DNA of 64,000 nt from Dolichospermum planctonicum (GCF_005402965.1 NZ_BJCF01000008.1:40220-104219), one strand, 5' to 3'; shown: positions 17,477 to 27,237, numbered from the stretch's first letter. Numbers and translations: made by a program. The notes: a model not told the origin generated them from the letters alone.

Positions 17477-18886
17477 ATGTATTTGCAGTCACCTACAAGT
17501 AAGAAACAGAAAAAAAATGGAGTAATTGATAATACCAGCTTAATTATCTTGGCCTTTTCTGTAGTTTTTTACTCTCGCATTTTTTGTGCAATTACTCATG
17601 CTCCCTCAATTCTTAACCTTGCTCACTTCGTAGTTGTTCCCTTTGTTTTAGGAGTTATATTATTCACAAGTCGCTCAAAAGATCACAAACAGATTGCAAT
17701 TGCCTATTCTTTCTTATTGGGAATTTTCATTTTTCTCGTCGCAGTATTGGCTAGTGCTTTATGGAATAACACAGGCTTAATTAATGCCATTGTCTCTTTC
17801 ATGATGCTTTGCGAACCCTTCATTTTCCTCTTGTCCATCGCGTGTATTCCCATGTCGGCTAAATCTGTTACACGCATCAAAAATTGGTTGATCTGGTCTG
17901 TTTTAATTAACTTTGTTCTCGCTGCTGTCCAAAAACCCCTAATTGATGCCGGAAAACTCTATGCTAACGGATTTAATGGCACCGATGGATGTGGTGGAGT
18001 CTTTTTCGTTTCCGGTGCGGGAAATTATGTATCGGCTTCGGTATCAGTTGTCTTTGCTCTTTACTTCTTCACTAATGAAAAAACTTTTCCATTATGGATG
18101 AGAATCGTGGCTATTATCGCCGCTTTCTGGCAGATTCTATTTTCTGACTCCAAACAAATTGTACTTGCTTATTTGATTGCCTGGGTTCTTTTAATCTTGG
18201 TGAATTCAAAGGATTTTGGTAAAACTATCAAACTTCTGAGTGCGATCGCTATCTTCGGATTTGGATTTGTTTGGTGTGTACAAAACTTAGAGGCATTTGC
18301 CGCATTTACATCTTGGGCGCGACCGGAACTTTATGGAGCAGATGGTTATGCTTGGTATACAAAATTTTACTCAGTGCGTTCCATTTTATCTCATTACCAA
18401 TCCCCTCTAGATTGGTTATTTGGTCTAGGTCCAGGGCATACTGTCAGCCGCCTTGGTGTATGGTTTCTTAAAGATTATTCGTCTATACTCGGACCACTAG
18501 GTGCTACCACCAATCCAATTGGTCGGGAAGGAATGGAATTTTGTGTTAGTTCTTGGCTTTGTTCTGGTTCAAGTCTCTTCAGCCCCATTTTTGGCTGGGC
18601 TGGAATATGGGGAGATTTAGGACTTTTGGGTCTAGGAGCATACCTATTCCTATCCTATTTAGCTTGGCAACACTTTCGTTTAAATGATTCTTTAAAAGTT
18701 ACTTTACTGGCTGTTTTTGTCATGGGTTTTATTTTTACTCAAATGGAAGAACCAGGCTTCATGCTTTCTATCGCTTTTATTCTAGGACTAGCATGGCAAG
18801 AACGACAATTGAAGAAAAAAATACAGACAGTCAGGAGAGAGAAAGAATTTCCCAATTACCAATTACCAATTACCAATTCCCTATGA
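17477..18886 (+). CDS. O-antigen ligase/polymerase-like integral membrane protein
   Basis: This 469-aa protein has about ten hydrophobic segments, a large loop containing LDWLFGLGPGHTVSRLG (about residues 313-329) and the general layout of Wzy/WaaL-type enzymes, which polymerise or ligate lipid-linked glycans on the outer face of the inner membrane. It is the only such protein in the locus, next to the glycosyltransferases. The last 12 residues (FPNYQLPITNSL) are encoded by a CAATTAC heptamer repeat, so the original C-terminus was probably altered. Its stop overlaps the next start as ATGA. The exact role (polymerase or ligase) is open. Confidence 0.75.
   Translation: MYLQSPTSKKQKKNGVIDNTSLIILAFSVVFYSRIFCAITHAPSILNLAHFVVVPFVLGVILFTSRSKDHKQIAIAYSFLLGIFIFLVAVLASALWNNTGLINAIVSFMMLCEPFIFLLSIACIPMSAKSVTRIKNWLIWSVLINFVLAAVQKPLIDAGKLYANGFNGTDGCGGVFFVSGAGNYVSASVSVVFALYFFTNEKTFPLWMRIVAIIAAFWQILFSDSKQIVLAYLIAWVLLILVNSKDFGKTIKLLSAIAIFGFGFVWCVQNLEAFAAFTSWARPELYGADGYAWYTKFYSVRSILSHYQSPLDWLFGLGPGHTVSRLGVWFLKDYSSILGPLGATTNPIGREGMEFCVSSWLCSGSSLFSPIFGWAGIWGDLGLLGLGAYLFLSYLAWQHFRLNDSLKVTLLAVFVMGFIFTQMEEPGFMLSIAFILGLAWQERQLKKKIQTVRREKEFPNYQLPITNSL
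18853..18880. repeat. CAATTAC heptamer tandem repeat
   Basis: There are three perfect CAATTAC units (18853-18873) and one degenerate unit, lying inside the end of the membrane-protein gene just before the start of the next gene. The same heptamer occurs six times at 59522-59563. Confidence 0.9.
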
Positions 18887-20145
18887 AGATTTTAATGTCT
18901 GCTTACTCCTGTGAACCAGGTATGGGTTCTGAGCCTGGTGTGGGTTGGAATATTGCCCGCGAAGTTGCCAAATATCATGAAGTATGGGTACTTACCCGAC
19001 CCGATGAGAGTCAGGATATTATTAACGCAGAATTGGCACGCCACCCCATTCCCAATCTTCACTTTGTTTACTTTACTCTCCCGTTCTGGCAGGATAGTAG
19101 ACGCTGGGGACAGTCTGGGGGAATGCAGCTTCACTATTACCTCTGGCAAATTCAAGCCTATTTTGTCGCCCGTGACTTACATCAGAAAATTGGCTTTGAC
19201 TTGATCCACCATGTCACCTTTGTTAAGTATTCCAGTCCTTGCTTCCTGTCACTCCTACCCATTCCCCTGGTTTGGGGTCCTGTAGGCGGTGGAGAATCAG
19301 CACCAGCAAGCTTTTGGCAGGATTTTAGCTTAAATGGCAAAATTTATGAAATTGCTCGTAGTGTTGCTCGCCGGCTAGGAGAGCAAGACCCATTTGTCCG
19401 TCTTACTGCTCAAAGAAGTGCTGTAGTCCGAGCCACAACTAAGGATACAGCCCAGCGCCTCTATAAAATGGGTGTGAAGTATATGCAGATTTTGCCGGAA
19501 TCAGGGTTATCAGCAGCAGACATAGAGCATCTAAATCAATATGAAATCCCTAATGAGCCAATAGTGAAATTTATCAGTATGGGTAGACTGTTACACTGGA
19601 AAGGGTTTCATCTGGGACTACGTGCTTTTGCTCAAGCAAATCTACCAAATACAGAATACTGGATTGTGGGAGATGGACCACAATGGCATCAACTCCAAAC
19701 TTTAGCATCACATTTAGGAATTGCTAAAAAAGTTAAATTTTGGGGTAGGTTGCCCCGTGAAAAGGCTTTAGATTTGTTAAAGGACTGTCATCTACTAATT
19801 CATCCCAGCTTACATGATTCTGGCGGGTGGGTGTGTATGGAAGCAATGGCAGCGGGTCGTCCCGTTATCTGTCTAGATTTAGGCGGACCTGCTGTTCAAG
19901 TTACTGAGGAAACTGGCTTTAAGATTGCTGCTGATGAACCATATCAAACTGTCCGTGACTTAGCGGCCGCAATGATTTATTTAGTTCAAAATCCAGAACT
20001 CATAGTTAGTATGGGTCAGGCTGGCCGGAAATTAGTCAATGAAAACTACAGTTGGCAAGTTGTCGGAGAACGGTTGCACAAACTTTATTTAGAGGTTGTC
20101 ACCAGAAAAGTTTCAAAAAACTCAAGTTGGACTCAAGTTTTTTGA
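18883..20145 (+). CDS. Glycosyltransferase, GT4 family (ExpE7-like)
   Basis: This 420-aa enzyme begins MKILMSAYSCEPGMGSEPGV and then GWNIA. The glycine-rich acceptor loop SEPGVGW identifies a GT4 subgroup seen in exopolysaccharide loci. The donor half has MGRLLHWKGFHLGLRAF (about residues 233-249) and HPSLHDSGGWVCMEAMAAGR (about 307-326), with the EX7E-like acidic residues. I chose ATG 18883, which overlaps the upstream TGA, because an upstream in-frame extension would be repeat-derived. Translational coupling with the membrane protein is likely. Confidence 0.9.
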   Translation: MKILMSAYSCEPGMGSEPGVGWNIAREVAKYHEVWVLTRPDESQDIINAELARHPIPNLHFVYFTLPFWQDSRRWGQSGGMQLHYYLWQIQAYFVARDLHQKIGFDLIHHVTFVKYSSPCFLSLLPIPLVWGPVGGGESAPASFWQDFSLNGKIYEIARSVARRLGEQDPFVRLTAQRSAVVRATTKDTAQRLYKMGVKYMQILPESGLSAADIEHLNQYEIPNEPIVKFISMGRLLHWKGFHLGLRAFAQANLPNTEYWIVGDGPQWHQLQTLASHLGIAKKVKFWGRLPREKALDLLKDCHLLIHPSLHDSGGWVCMEAMAAGRPVICLDLGGPAVQVTEETGFKIAADEPYQTVRDLAAAMIYLVQNPELIVSMGQAGRKLVNENYSWQVVGERLHKLYLEVVTRKVSKNSSWTQVF

Positions 20146-20184
20146 AACTACTTTTAAGTAATTAATTTTTCGGACTTTGACAAT

Positions 20185-21312
20185 ATGCACATACTAATTC
20201 CCGCTTTACATAGGCCTACAAAACCAACAGGTGTTTGCCGATATGCTGCAAATCTGGCTCAATGTCTGGCTGATAGTCCAGAGGTTAATAAAGTGACCTT
20301 AATTGTCGGAGTATGGCAAAAAGATTACTTTGAACTATTCTTTAATTCCCACAAAATTCAGTTAATTAGTATAGAGATTCAAAATAGTTCATTGGCAAGA
20401 AATCTCTGGTTTTTATTTGGTTTACCAAAATTAGCAAAACATTTTAGTCCTGATATTGTTCATTTATCATTCCCATTTCCTTTTATACGTCCACTTTTTT
20501 CTTGTCCTGTTGTTGCGACAATACACGATTTGTATCCTTATGAAAAACCAGAGGTTTTTGGATATCCAAATGTTATCTTTAATCGGTTTTTTTTAAAACA
20601 ATGTATAGAAAGTAGTGATAGTCTTAACTGTGTTTCTAAATCCACACTCAGCAGTCTTAAATCATACTTTCCAAATATTCAATTAATCAAACCCATGAGT
20701 GTTATTTATAATTATGTAGATTTTAGTGCTGTTATTGCTGAACCACCTACTAAGTTAGATATTAGTAATAATGATTCTTTTTTGTTATGTGTTGCACAAC
20801 ACCGAAAAAACAAAAACATAGATTTGTTAATTCAAGCTTTTTATTTTTTGTATAAGAATGAATCTCTAAAAAATGATACCAAACTAATTATTGTTGGTAA
20901 TACAGGACCAGAAACAGAGAGGTTTTTCAAGCTAATTCATGATCTCTCTCTTCAAGATCAGGTGATATTTATTCATGCAATTAAAGATAACGAATTATGT
21001 TGGTTGTATCAAAAATGTCAACTTTTTATTGCTGCTTCCTCTCAGGAAGGATTTTGTTTGCCTTTAGCGGAAGCTCTATACTTTTCTTGTCAGGTAGTTT
21101 GTTCTGATATTCCCATATTTAGAGAAATTTGTGGTTTTAACTGTTGTTATTTTGATCTTCAAGGTAATGCTGTTAAAAATCTCTCACAAGCCATTATTTC
21201 TACTTTAGAACTGCCTTTAAATAGAACTACTGATAATTTTCATTTTTCTAAATTAGATATAGCAGATCAATATCTAAAATTTTACAGTAACACTTATCGG
21301 CTCAACAAGTAG
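20185..21312 (+). CDS. Glycosyltransferase, GT4 family
   Basis: This 375-aa GT-B enzyme starts MHILIPALHRPTKPTGVCRY, with the acceptor-side loop KPTGVCRY. The donor half contains LCVAQHRKNKNIDLL (about residues 210-224) and AASSQEGFCLPLAEALYFSC (about 285-304). It is the last gene of the polysaccharide locus, followed by an 800-bp non-coding region. The sugar specificity is unknown. Confidence 0.88.
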   Translation: MHILIPALHRPTKPTGVCRYAANLAQCLADSPEVNKVTLIVGVWQKDYFELFFNSHKIQLISIEIQNSSLARNLWFLFGLPKLAKHFSPDIVHLSFPFPFIRPLFSCPVVATIHDLYPYEKPEVFGYPNVIFNRFFLKQCIESSDSLNCVSKSTLSSLKSYFPNIQLIKPMSVIYNYVDFSAVIAEPPTKLDISNNDSFLLCVAQHRKNKNIDLLIQAFYFLYKNESLKNDTKLIIVGNTGPETERFFKLIHDLSLQDQVIFIHAIKDNELCWLYQKCQLFIAASSQEGFCLPLAEALYFSCQVVCSDIPIFREICGFNCCYFDLQGNAVKNLSQAIISTLELPLNRTTDNFHFSKLDIADQYLKFYSNTYRLNK

Positions 21313-21400
21313 CGGTAGTAGAGGAAAATAAGTGAAATAATGAATCCCTTAATTTTATTTTTTATATTATTTTTTATACTGCATAAAAATACATTTTTTT

Positions 21401-21484
21401 AGGACTTACGGACAAGTTACGGAATAAACGAACAGAGAACCCAGAGAAATGGGGGTTTAGGGAGAGATATTTTGCGTAAGTCCT
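21401..21484. mobile_element. MITE-like element with AGGACTTACG termini
   Basis: The 84-bp segment starts AGGACTTACG and ends CGTAAGTCCT, a perfect 10-bp terminal inverted repeat. Cyanobacterial genomes carry many non-autonomous elements with these ends (AGGACTTACGCA). It has no coding capacity. Confidence 0.7.
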
Positions 21485-21624
21485 GTTTTTATCAAAAATT
21501 TAAGTTTTAATACTTAATCATTAAACCCTTATTAAAAATAATTCTTGTAATTCTTGAAAAGGCTCATACTACATTGTGAAGTGCGGAATGTGGGTTTTTA
21601 GTCTAAAGTCCACTAACCACTATA

Positions 21625-21800
21625 AATAAAAAGAGAGTGGGAGAAGGCATACCAAAAGCCTAAAATCTCCCACTCTACATTTACTGCTGTAGCGTTCAGG
21701 AATATATAAATACTGCCAGTTATTTAGGGGGGTTGATATAATAAAGACAGTATTTATAGGGGGTGAGTAGATTCCCATTGCAGTAAATGTCAAACCTGAT
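21625..21800 (-). ncRNA. Candidate structured small RNA with its own terminator
   Basis: Three nested perfect inverted repeats are visible: ACATTTACTGC (21677-21687) with GCAGTAAATGT (21780-21790); inside it ATAAATACTG (21706-21715) with CAGTATTTAT (21748-21757); and beside it AGAGTGGGAGA (21634-21644) with TCTCCCACTCT (21666-21676), with AGGC/GCCT pairing inside. Read on the minus strand, the last hairpin is followed by TCTTTTTATTT, as in an intrinsic terminator, and two C-runs (CACCCCCTA, AACCCCCCTAAA) lie in or near loops. Direction and expression are inferred. Confidence 0.5.
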
Positions 21801-22124
21801 TATTGTTATTATTTTTGAGCCAATAAATGCCAAATTAATTATCTACAAATCATTGTTATTTATGCTTAAAAAATGTTACCATAAACTATGGTGTTGCCTA
21901 AAAAAAATCAATATGTAATAGCCTTTAATAACCACAACATTGAATTTCTTTATCTGGAATCAATGTAACTTAGGTAATTAAAACTTGGTTGCCAAGTTGG
22001 CACTTTCTCAAAAGTCTTATATTTTCAGGTTTTTAGCGGTGTGTTGAGATATATTCAACAAGTCTCTGACTGATTCCACATTGGTAATGGGGGGTATGGG
22101 ATTTTCTCAGGTGGCAAAAAAAAA

Positions 22125-22502
22125 TTATAGCGGATTTTTGCTGTCAGATGATGAAGAGGAGGAATTTCTGGATTTATGACGTTTTTGGGGGTGCAATTTT
22201 TGACTGTTGCGAGTGCGTTGAGTGGTTTTTTGTGTCTCTATTGAACTTTGAAGTGAGTAAAAAATTACAAAAGAACCCGCAGCACAACAAACAGCGATCG
22301 CTATTACCAACCATGGAGGGATAGAATTACTAGAATCGGAAAATGTGGCAATAGGGTATTTGTGAATAGATAAAAATGGGGCTTCTTCCTGTGCTTTCTG
22401 TGGCACATAGCCAACATAACTCAATTGCTGATAGGCAAAAATCGTCATTCCTATAGGAATGAGAAATAAGCTAAAGAACCAGATCCAAGGGTATTTTATC
22501 AC
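22125..22502 (-). CDS. Hypothetical small membrane protein downstream of ddl
   Basis: This 125-aa protein is not recognised as a named family. It starts MIKYPWIWFFSLFLIPIGMT, a first transmembrane segment (about residues 5-25), has a periplasmic-looking loop, a second segment PPWLVIAIAVCCAAGSFVIF (about 62-81), and a basic then serine-rich cytoplasmic tail (about 90-125). It lies 97 bp downstream of ddl on the same strand, so it may be co-transcribed with it. Confidence 0.65.
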   Translation of the reverse strand: MIKYPWIWFFSLFLIPIGMTIFAYQQLSYVGYVPQKAQEEAPFLSIHKYPIATFSDSSNSIPPWLVIAIAVCCAAGSFVIFYSLQSSIETQKTTQRTRNSQKLHPQKRHKSRNSSSSSSDSKNPL

Positions 22503-22599
22503 TATATTTCCTATAGTTTTTATCCATCACCTTAATCTTAATCACACAAATCATAGTCAAAACAAGAGGAAAATAAATATTTCCCCTTGCTAGTCTTTG

Positions 22600-23661
22600 T
22601 TAATTAACTGGAGAATGTCTTTCAATTGCTAGTTCAATCAATTGATCTACTAATTGGGCAAATGGTATACCAGTATTAGCCCAGAGTTGGGGATACATAC
22701 TTGTGGAGGTAAACCCTGGTAAGGTATTAATTTCATTGATGAAAATTTCTCCCGTAGTTTCCACATAGAAAAAGTCTACTCTAGATAAACCAGCAGCATC
22801 AACAGCAGCAAAAGCTTGTAAGGCCATTTCTTGAATTTGCTGTGCTACTAACTCTGGTAAATTTGCGGGAATGAATAAATCCGCTTTACCAGGTGTATAT
22901 TTAGTTTCGTAGTCGTAAAAATCACTATCAAAAGTAATTTCACCTATGACTGACGCTTTCGGGTTATCATTACCTAAAACGGCACATTCAACCTCTCTAG
23001 CGACAACTCCAGCTTCAACGATAATGCGTCTATCATAAGTAGCAGCATTATCTAATGCTACCTCTAATTCTTGACGCGATCGCACTTTAGCAATTCCCAC
23101 TGATGAACCTAGATTAGCAGGTTTGACAAAACAAGGATAGCCCAATGTGGCCTCAATTTCATCACACAATTTCGGAAATACACAAGGATTTGACCAAATT
23201 TCCGCTCTGGTGACAGTTTTATATTTTACTTGAGGTAATCCCGCTTGAGCAAAAGCCATTTTCATGGCAATTTTGTCCATTCCCGTTGCTGAACCCAATA
23301 CCCCAGAACCGACAAAGGGAACTTGTGTTAAGGTTAATAAACCCTGTATTGTACCATCTTCTCCATTCGGACCATGAAGAATGGGAAACCAAAGCTCAAC
23401 TTGTGCGGTTTCGGGTGGGAATTGCCATAAATTAGGGGTTGTAGATAGGATTTCTTGGGGAACACCAGATTCTAGAACTTGTTGGGCCATAACTCCAGAT
23501 TGCCAAACTCCATCTTTTTGGATATAAAAAGGCAAAATTTCGTATTTATTAGCATTTGCTTCTAATTTTAGACCTTGAGCGATCGCCCTTGCAGAAATTA
23601 TTGAAACTTCATGTTCCCCGGAACGTCCACCAAATAGCAAACCCACCCGTAGCTTATTCAT
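22600..23661 (-). CDS. ddl: D-alanine--D-alanine ligase
   Basis: It forms the D-Ala-D-Ala dipeptide for peptidoglycan with ATP, in the cytoplasm. This 353-aa protein starts [20 protein letters not shown], the conserved Ddl N-terminus. [14 protein letters not shown] (about residues 95-108) is the Ddl loop, and the ATP-grasp part has [13 protein letters not shown] and [20 protein letters not shown], with metal-binding Glu and Asn. I moved the start nine codons in from an upstream TTG to ATG 23661, where homology begins. All key motifs are intact. Confidence 0.96.
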   Translation of the reverse strand: MNKLRVGLLFGGRSGEHEVSIISARAIAQGLKLEANANKYEILPFYIQKDGVWQSGVMAQQVLESGVPQEILSTTPNLWQFPPETAQVELWFPILHGPNGEDGTIQGLLTLTQVPFVGSGVLGSATGMDKIAMKMAFAQAGLPQVKYKTVTRAEIWSNPCVFPKLCDEIEATLGYPCFVKPANLGSSVGIAKVRSRQELEVALDNAATYDRRIIVEAGVVAREVECAVLGNDNPKASVIGEITFDSDFYDYETKYTPGKADLFIPANLPELVAQQIQEMALQAFAAVDAAGLSRVDFFYVETTGEIFINEINTLPGFTSTSMYPQLWANTGIPFAQLVDQLIELAIERHSPVN

Positions 23662-24187
23662 TTTCTTATATATCTCCAAAACCCGCAATTTCCATTATTA
23701 CCAAAGAAGAGCCACTGTTAATTAACCCCCCGTCATGGATCTCTACCTCATCTATATTATCTTTTATAGATATTTATTCGCATTCGCGCTCATGATAACA
23801 GATTTTAAATCAATTGTCAACTCTCCTAAGTAGGGGAAACGCAGCTAAATTGTACAATCCTAATATAACTAAATCTTGTGGTGCGGGCATCCTGCCCGCT
23901 AAATTATACAAATTAAATGCAGTACAGCTTAATACTTTGTTCTCTATTGGAGGCAGAGCCTCAAAGTCTACTTCCCAGCCTCCGGCTGGGAAGTAGTAAA
24001 TAAAGCTGTGTGACAACTAATAAAAATCTTGACTCTCACAAAAAAATCCAGGTTCAGTGGCAAAGTGAATATATTTGTGTTACCCTAGTACAGTTGTCAA
24101 AAATTCCGCACATCCAGGAATTCGGGTGTTTCTTAATTTGAGAAATGCACCTGGGTGGAGGTTTAACCCGAATAGGAGTAACAAAAT
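23662..24187. other. Divergent intergenic region with palindromic repeats upstream of rpsB
   Basis: This gap lies between ddl (minus) and rpsB (plus). It contains GTGCGGGCATCCTGCCCGC (23881-23899) and CTTCCCAGCC-TCC-GGCTGGGAAG (about 23971-23993), hairpin repeats of the type scattered in Nostocales genomes. The last 150 bp should hold the rpsB promoter and leader; a GGAG ribosome-binding site is at 24174-24177. Confidence 0.6.
23971..23993. repeat. CCCAGCC/GGCTGGG interspersed hairpin repeat
   Basis: The stem CTTCCCAGCC pairs with GGCTGGGAAG around a 3-base TCC loop. No T-run follows, so a dispersed repeat is more likely than a terminator. Confidence 0.6.
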
Positions 24188-24961
24188 ATGCCAGTAGTTT
24201 CCTTGGCTCAATTGATGGAGTCTGGTGTTCACTTCGGTCATCAAACCCGACGTTGGAACCCGAAAATGGCTCCTTATATCTACACCTCACGCAATGGTGT
24301 ACATATCATAGACTTGGTGCAAACAGCCCAGTTGATGGATAACGCGTATAATTATATGCGAACCCAATCAGAGCAAGGTAAAAAATTCCTGTTTGTGGGA
24401 ACTAAGCGCCAAGCAGCGGGAATTATTGCTCAAGAGGCTCTGCGTTGTGGTTCTCACTATATTAACCAACGTTGGTTGGGGGGAATGCTGACGAATTGGG
24501 CAACAATTAAAACCAGAGCAGAACGTCTCAAAGATTTAGAACGGAGAGAAGAAACCGGCGCACTGGATTTATTACCCAAGAAAGAAGCTTCCATGCTACG
24601 TCGGGAAATGACGAAGCTACAAAAATACCTAGGCGGTATTAAGAATATGCGGAAAGTCCCGGATATTGTGATTATTGTTGACCAGAAACGGGAATATAAC
24701 GCAGTTCAAGAATGCGAAAAATTGGGTATTCCCATTGTGTCTATGTTGGATACAAACTGTGACCCAGACGTAGTTGATATTCCTATCCCAGCCAATGATG
24801 ACGCAATTAGATCCATTAAGCTAATTGTTGGTAAATTAGCAGATGCTATTTATGAAGGTCGTCACGGTCAGCTAGAAGTGGAAGAAGATTACGACGATTA
24901 CGAAGATTACACTGACGAATACGACGAAAGTGATGTCACTGAGTCATCAGACGAAGAATAA
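24188..24961 (+). CDS. rpsB: 30S ribosomal protein S2
   Basis: Structural protein of the small ribosomal subunit. The 257-aa product begins [20 protein letters not shown] and continues RRWNPKM, the universal S2 opening, and later has [11 protein letters not shown] and [12 protein letters not shown], all typical. The C-terminal 30 residues are a strongly acidic Asp/Glu/Tyr tail, common in cyanobacterial S2. It is followed by tsf, the usual bacterial pair. Confidence 0.98.
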   Translation: MPVVSLAQLMESGVHFGHQTRRWNPKMAPYIYTSRNGVHIIDLVQTAQLMDNAYNYMRTQSEQGKKFLFVGTKRQAAGIIAQEALRCGSHYINQRWLGGMLTNWATIKTRAERLKDLERREETGALDLLPKKEASMLRREMTKLQKYLGGIKNMRKVPDIVIIVDQKREYNAVQECEKLGIPIVSMLDTNCDPDVVDIPIPANDDAIRSIKLIVGKLADAIYEGRHGQLEVEEDYDDYEDYTDEYDESDVTESSDEE

Positions 24962-24981
24962 ACATCTGTAATCAGGATTTA

Positions 24982-25018
24982 AAGATTCTAAGATGAGTCC
25001 TGATCATCTTAGAATCTT
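24982..25018 (+). terminator. Perfect 15-bp hairpin between rpsB and tsf
   Basis: AAGATTCTAAGATGA (24982-24996) and TCATCTTAGAATCTT (25004-25018) pair perfectly around a 7-base loop. The following AATTAATATT is only weakly T-rich, so it is more likely an attenuator or RNA-processing site than a full terminator. Confidence 0.6.
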
Positions 25019-25058
25019 AATTAATATTTGTATCTGTCAAGTTAGGAATTGAGGCAAC

Positions 25059-26003
25059 ATGGCGGAAATATCTGCAAAACTCGTCCAAGAGCTACGCCAA
25101 AAAACCGGTGCTGGCATGATGGACTGCAAAAAGGCGCTGAAGGAAAATGATGGTAATATCGAGGCGGCCACAACCTGGCTACGGCAAAAAGGTATTGCTA
25201 AAGCCGACAAAGGTAGTGATCGTATTGCCGCAGAAGGTCTGGTAGACACCTATATTCAGCCCGGTGGTCAGGTAGGTGTACTCATAGAGGTAAACTGTCA
25301 AACGGACTTTGTTGCCCGAAATGAGGCTTTTAAAGCCCTAGTGAAGAACTTGGCTCAACAAGCTGCAACTGCTGATAGTATTGAGTCTTTATTGGCTCAA
25401 CCCTATACTGAGAAGCCCAGCGCCACTGTTGAGGAATTCATCAAAGAAACCATTGCTACTCTTGGTGAAAATATCCAGGTACGCCGCTTTGTCTCTTTTG
25501 CCCCAGCACAAGTCACACCCGGAATAGCAGACAGCTATATTCATACTGGTGGTCGTGTTGGTGTATTAGTGGAATTAACCGCTGAAACTGCTTCAGCAGT
25601 TGCTAATGAAGAATTCCAAGGCTTGGCCAAAAATGCTGCCATGCAAGTTGCCGCTTGTCCCAATGTGGAATATGTTAGCGTGGACAAAATTCCTGCCGAA
25701 CTTGTCCAAAAGGAAAAAGACATTGAAATGGGTAAGGACGACTTGGCTAACAAACCAGAGAACATTAGGGAAAAGATTGTTCAAGGCAGAATTGAAAAGC
25801 GCTTGAAAGAAATGACTTTACTAGATCAACCTTATATTCGTGATCAGAGTATTTTGGTAGAAGATTTGGTGAAGCAAGTACAATCTCAAGTTGGTGGAGA
25901 AGTTCAAGTAAATCGCTTTGTCCGCTATGTCCTGGGTGAAGGCATTGAAAAGAAAGAAATTAGCTTTGCTGAGGAAGTTGCCGCCCAAATGGGTGCTAAG
26001 TAA
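25059..26003 (+). CDS. tsf: Translation elongation factor Ts
   Basis: It exchanges GDP for GTP on EF-Tu in the cytoplasm. The 314-aa protein begins [20 protein letters not shown] followed by MDCKKAL (UBA-like domain, residues 1-55), then [16 protein letters not shown] core sequence (here [15 protein letters not shown], about 76-90), and a second core subdomain. Cyanobacterial EF-Ts is longer than the short plastid forms and this length is normal. It follows rpsB by 97 bp, with a hairpin in between. Confidence 0.98.
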   Translation: MAEISAKLVQELRQKTGAGMMDCKKALKENDGNIEAATTWLRQKGIAKADKGSDRIAAEGLVDTYIQPGGQVGVLIEVNCQTDFVARNEAFKALVKNLAQQAATADSIESLLAQPYTEKPSATVEEFIKETIATLGENIQVRRFVSFAPAQVTPGIADSYIHTGGRVGVLVELTAETASAVANEEFQGLAKNAAMQVAACPNVEYVSVDKIPAELVQKEKDIEMGKDDLANKPENIREKIVQGRIEKRLKEMTLLDQPYIRDQSILVEDLVKQVQSQVGGEVQVNRFVRYVLGEGIEKKEISFAEEVAAQMGAK

Positions 26004-26105
26004 TTTAATCAGTATTCAGTAGTCATTAGTGAGTTGCTAAGAATATATACTTAATGGGTTGCTGTTGATGATAGACTTTTAGTTCTGATTCATGACTATT
26101 TGTAT

Positions 26106-26140
26106 TTACAGGTCAGGGAGAATGCGCTGGCCTGTATTTT
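26106..26140 (+). terminator. Intrinsic terminator after tsf
   Basis: TTACAGGTCAG pairs with CTGGCCTGTA (one G-U pair) around GGAGAATGCG, followed by TTTTATT. It lies about 100 bp past the tsf stop. Confidence 0.7.
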
Positions 26141-26247
26141 ATTAAGTAATGATTATTTTCTCAGAAATACCTATATTTGTAGTAGGGGGCAATTAATTGA
26201 TCGTTGACAACGGACAAAAGACAAAGGACTATTACCAGTCTAAAATT

Positions 26248-27072
26248 ATGACGAGAGCAATTGAACGGATAGAAAAAGACATTATTGCATTAAAAGAGGC
26301 GACCAGAGCGATCGCTCAACAACTCAATTTAGCTTATGCTAGATATATAAATACCTTGGGACTGGCTTTACAAAAACAATTGATTTTAGCCAGTTATTAC
26401 CTGTGTACCCAAGGATATCCTGATGAATTTCTTAACTTATCACTAAATCAGCGGCAAAAATTACAACAAGGTATTCGTAAATTAAGTCAACAAGCCGCTC
26501 AGGAATTAATTAGTTATATTCAGCCCCCAGAAGTTACCCAAACAGAAGTAGTTTTAGAAACTGAGGAAGAAGAAGAAAAGGACGAACAAGAAGAAAAGGA
26601 ACAACAGCCTCAAGCTTTAGATCCTTCTAATCCTATAGAACTGGTAGAATGGCAACAAGAGGTAGAAGAAGGAATTGAAGAAACTTTAAAAAAAGTCTCC
26701 CAAGGGGCTAATATTCTCATCCAAAAAACAGGGGTTTTACCCAAAAAACTACCAGAACCGATTTTAACCGCTGCAACTGCTGCCTCAGAATCTTCTAGTG
26801 ATATGATGCCCAGTCTTCCCAATATATTAAACTTAGTTATAGAAATTAGTGATCAGGAAGATTCGGAAGATTCTATCACTCAGATTATGGCTATTCACTT
26901 GCGACTGGGAGAAATAGAATTTGCTGATGTGACACTATTGACAGAGCGCAAGAGAATTCGTAATATCTTAATGCAACTGAGTAAAGTAGGAAAAGAGTAT
27001 CAAAAAAGACAAAAAGAACTGAAAATTGCTGAAGCTGAAGCTGCTTGGCGTGCTAGTTGGTTCGAGGATTAG
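26248..27072 (+). CDS. Conserved cyanobacterial hypothetical protein, acidic
   Basis: No function is recognised for this 274-aa protein. It starts MTRAIERIEKDIIALKEATR, has a helical N-terminal domain (about residues 1-95, with ASYYLCTQGYPDEFLNLSLN), a very acidic linker (EEEEEKDEQEEKEQ, about 107-120) and a C-terminal helical domain (about 200-274) with HLRLGEIEFADVTLLTERKR. I chose ATG 26248 over an upstream TTG because that extension is made of the TTGACAACGGACAAA-type repeat. It sits between tsf and recG on the same strand. It looks cytoplasmic. Confidence 0.7.
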   Translation: MTRAIERIEKDIIALKEATRAIAQQLNLAYARYINTLGLALQKQLILASYYLCTQGYPDEFLNLSLNQRQKLQQGIRKLSQQAAQELISYIQPPEVTQTEVVLETEEEEEKDEQEEKEQQPQALDPSNPIELVEWQQEVEEGIEETLKKVSQGANILIQKTGVLPKKLPEPILTAATAASESSSDMMPSLPNILNLVIEISDQEDSEDSITQIMAIHLRLGEIEFADVTLLTERKRIRNILMQLSKVGKEYQKRQKELKIAEAEAAWRASWFED

Positions 27073-27164
27073 TCAGCCTTTAGGGGAATTAAAAATGTAA
27101 ACTTAAAAGTTAAAAAATATATGAGAATATCTATGAAGAAAGTCTATTTTTCAAGCCTCGATAA

Positions 27165-27237
27165 TCTCTTAACTAATAACTAATAACCAACAAGTAATAA
27201 CTAATAACCAATGACCAACAACTAATGACCAATGACT
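27165..27237. repeat. Degenerate heptamer repeats upstream of recG
   Basis: A string of TAACTAA/TAACCAA/TGACCAA units runs directly into the recG start codon, as seen for other heptamer repeats in this window. Confidence 0.7.

Larger units (their letters stand above)
21313..22124. other. Long intergenic region with MITE-like element and structured RNA candidate
   Basis: This 812-bp stretch separates the polysaccharide locus from the ddl region and has no supported protein gene. It contains a short element with terminal inverted repeats (21401-21484) and a compact block of nested inverted repeats (21625-21800). The rest (21810-22124) is AT-rich and shows nothing I can assign. Confidence 0.7.
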
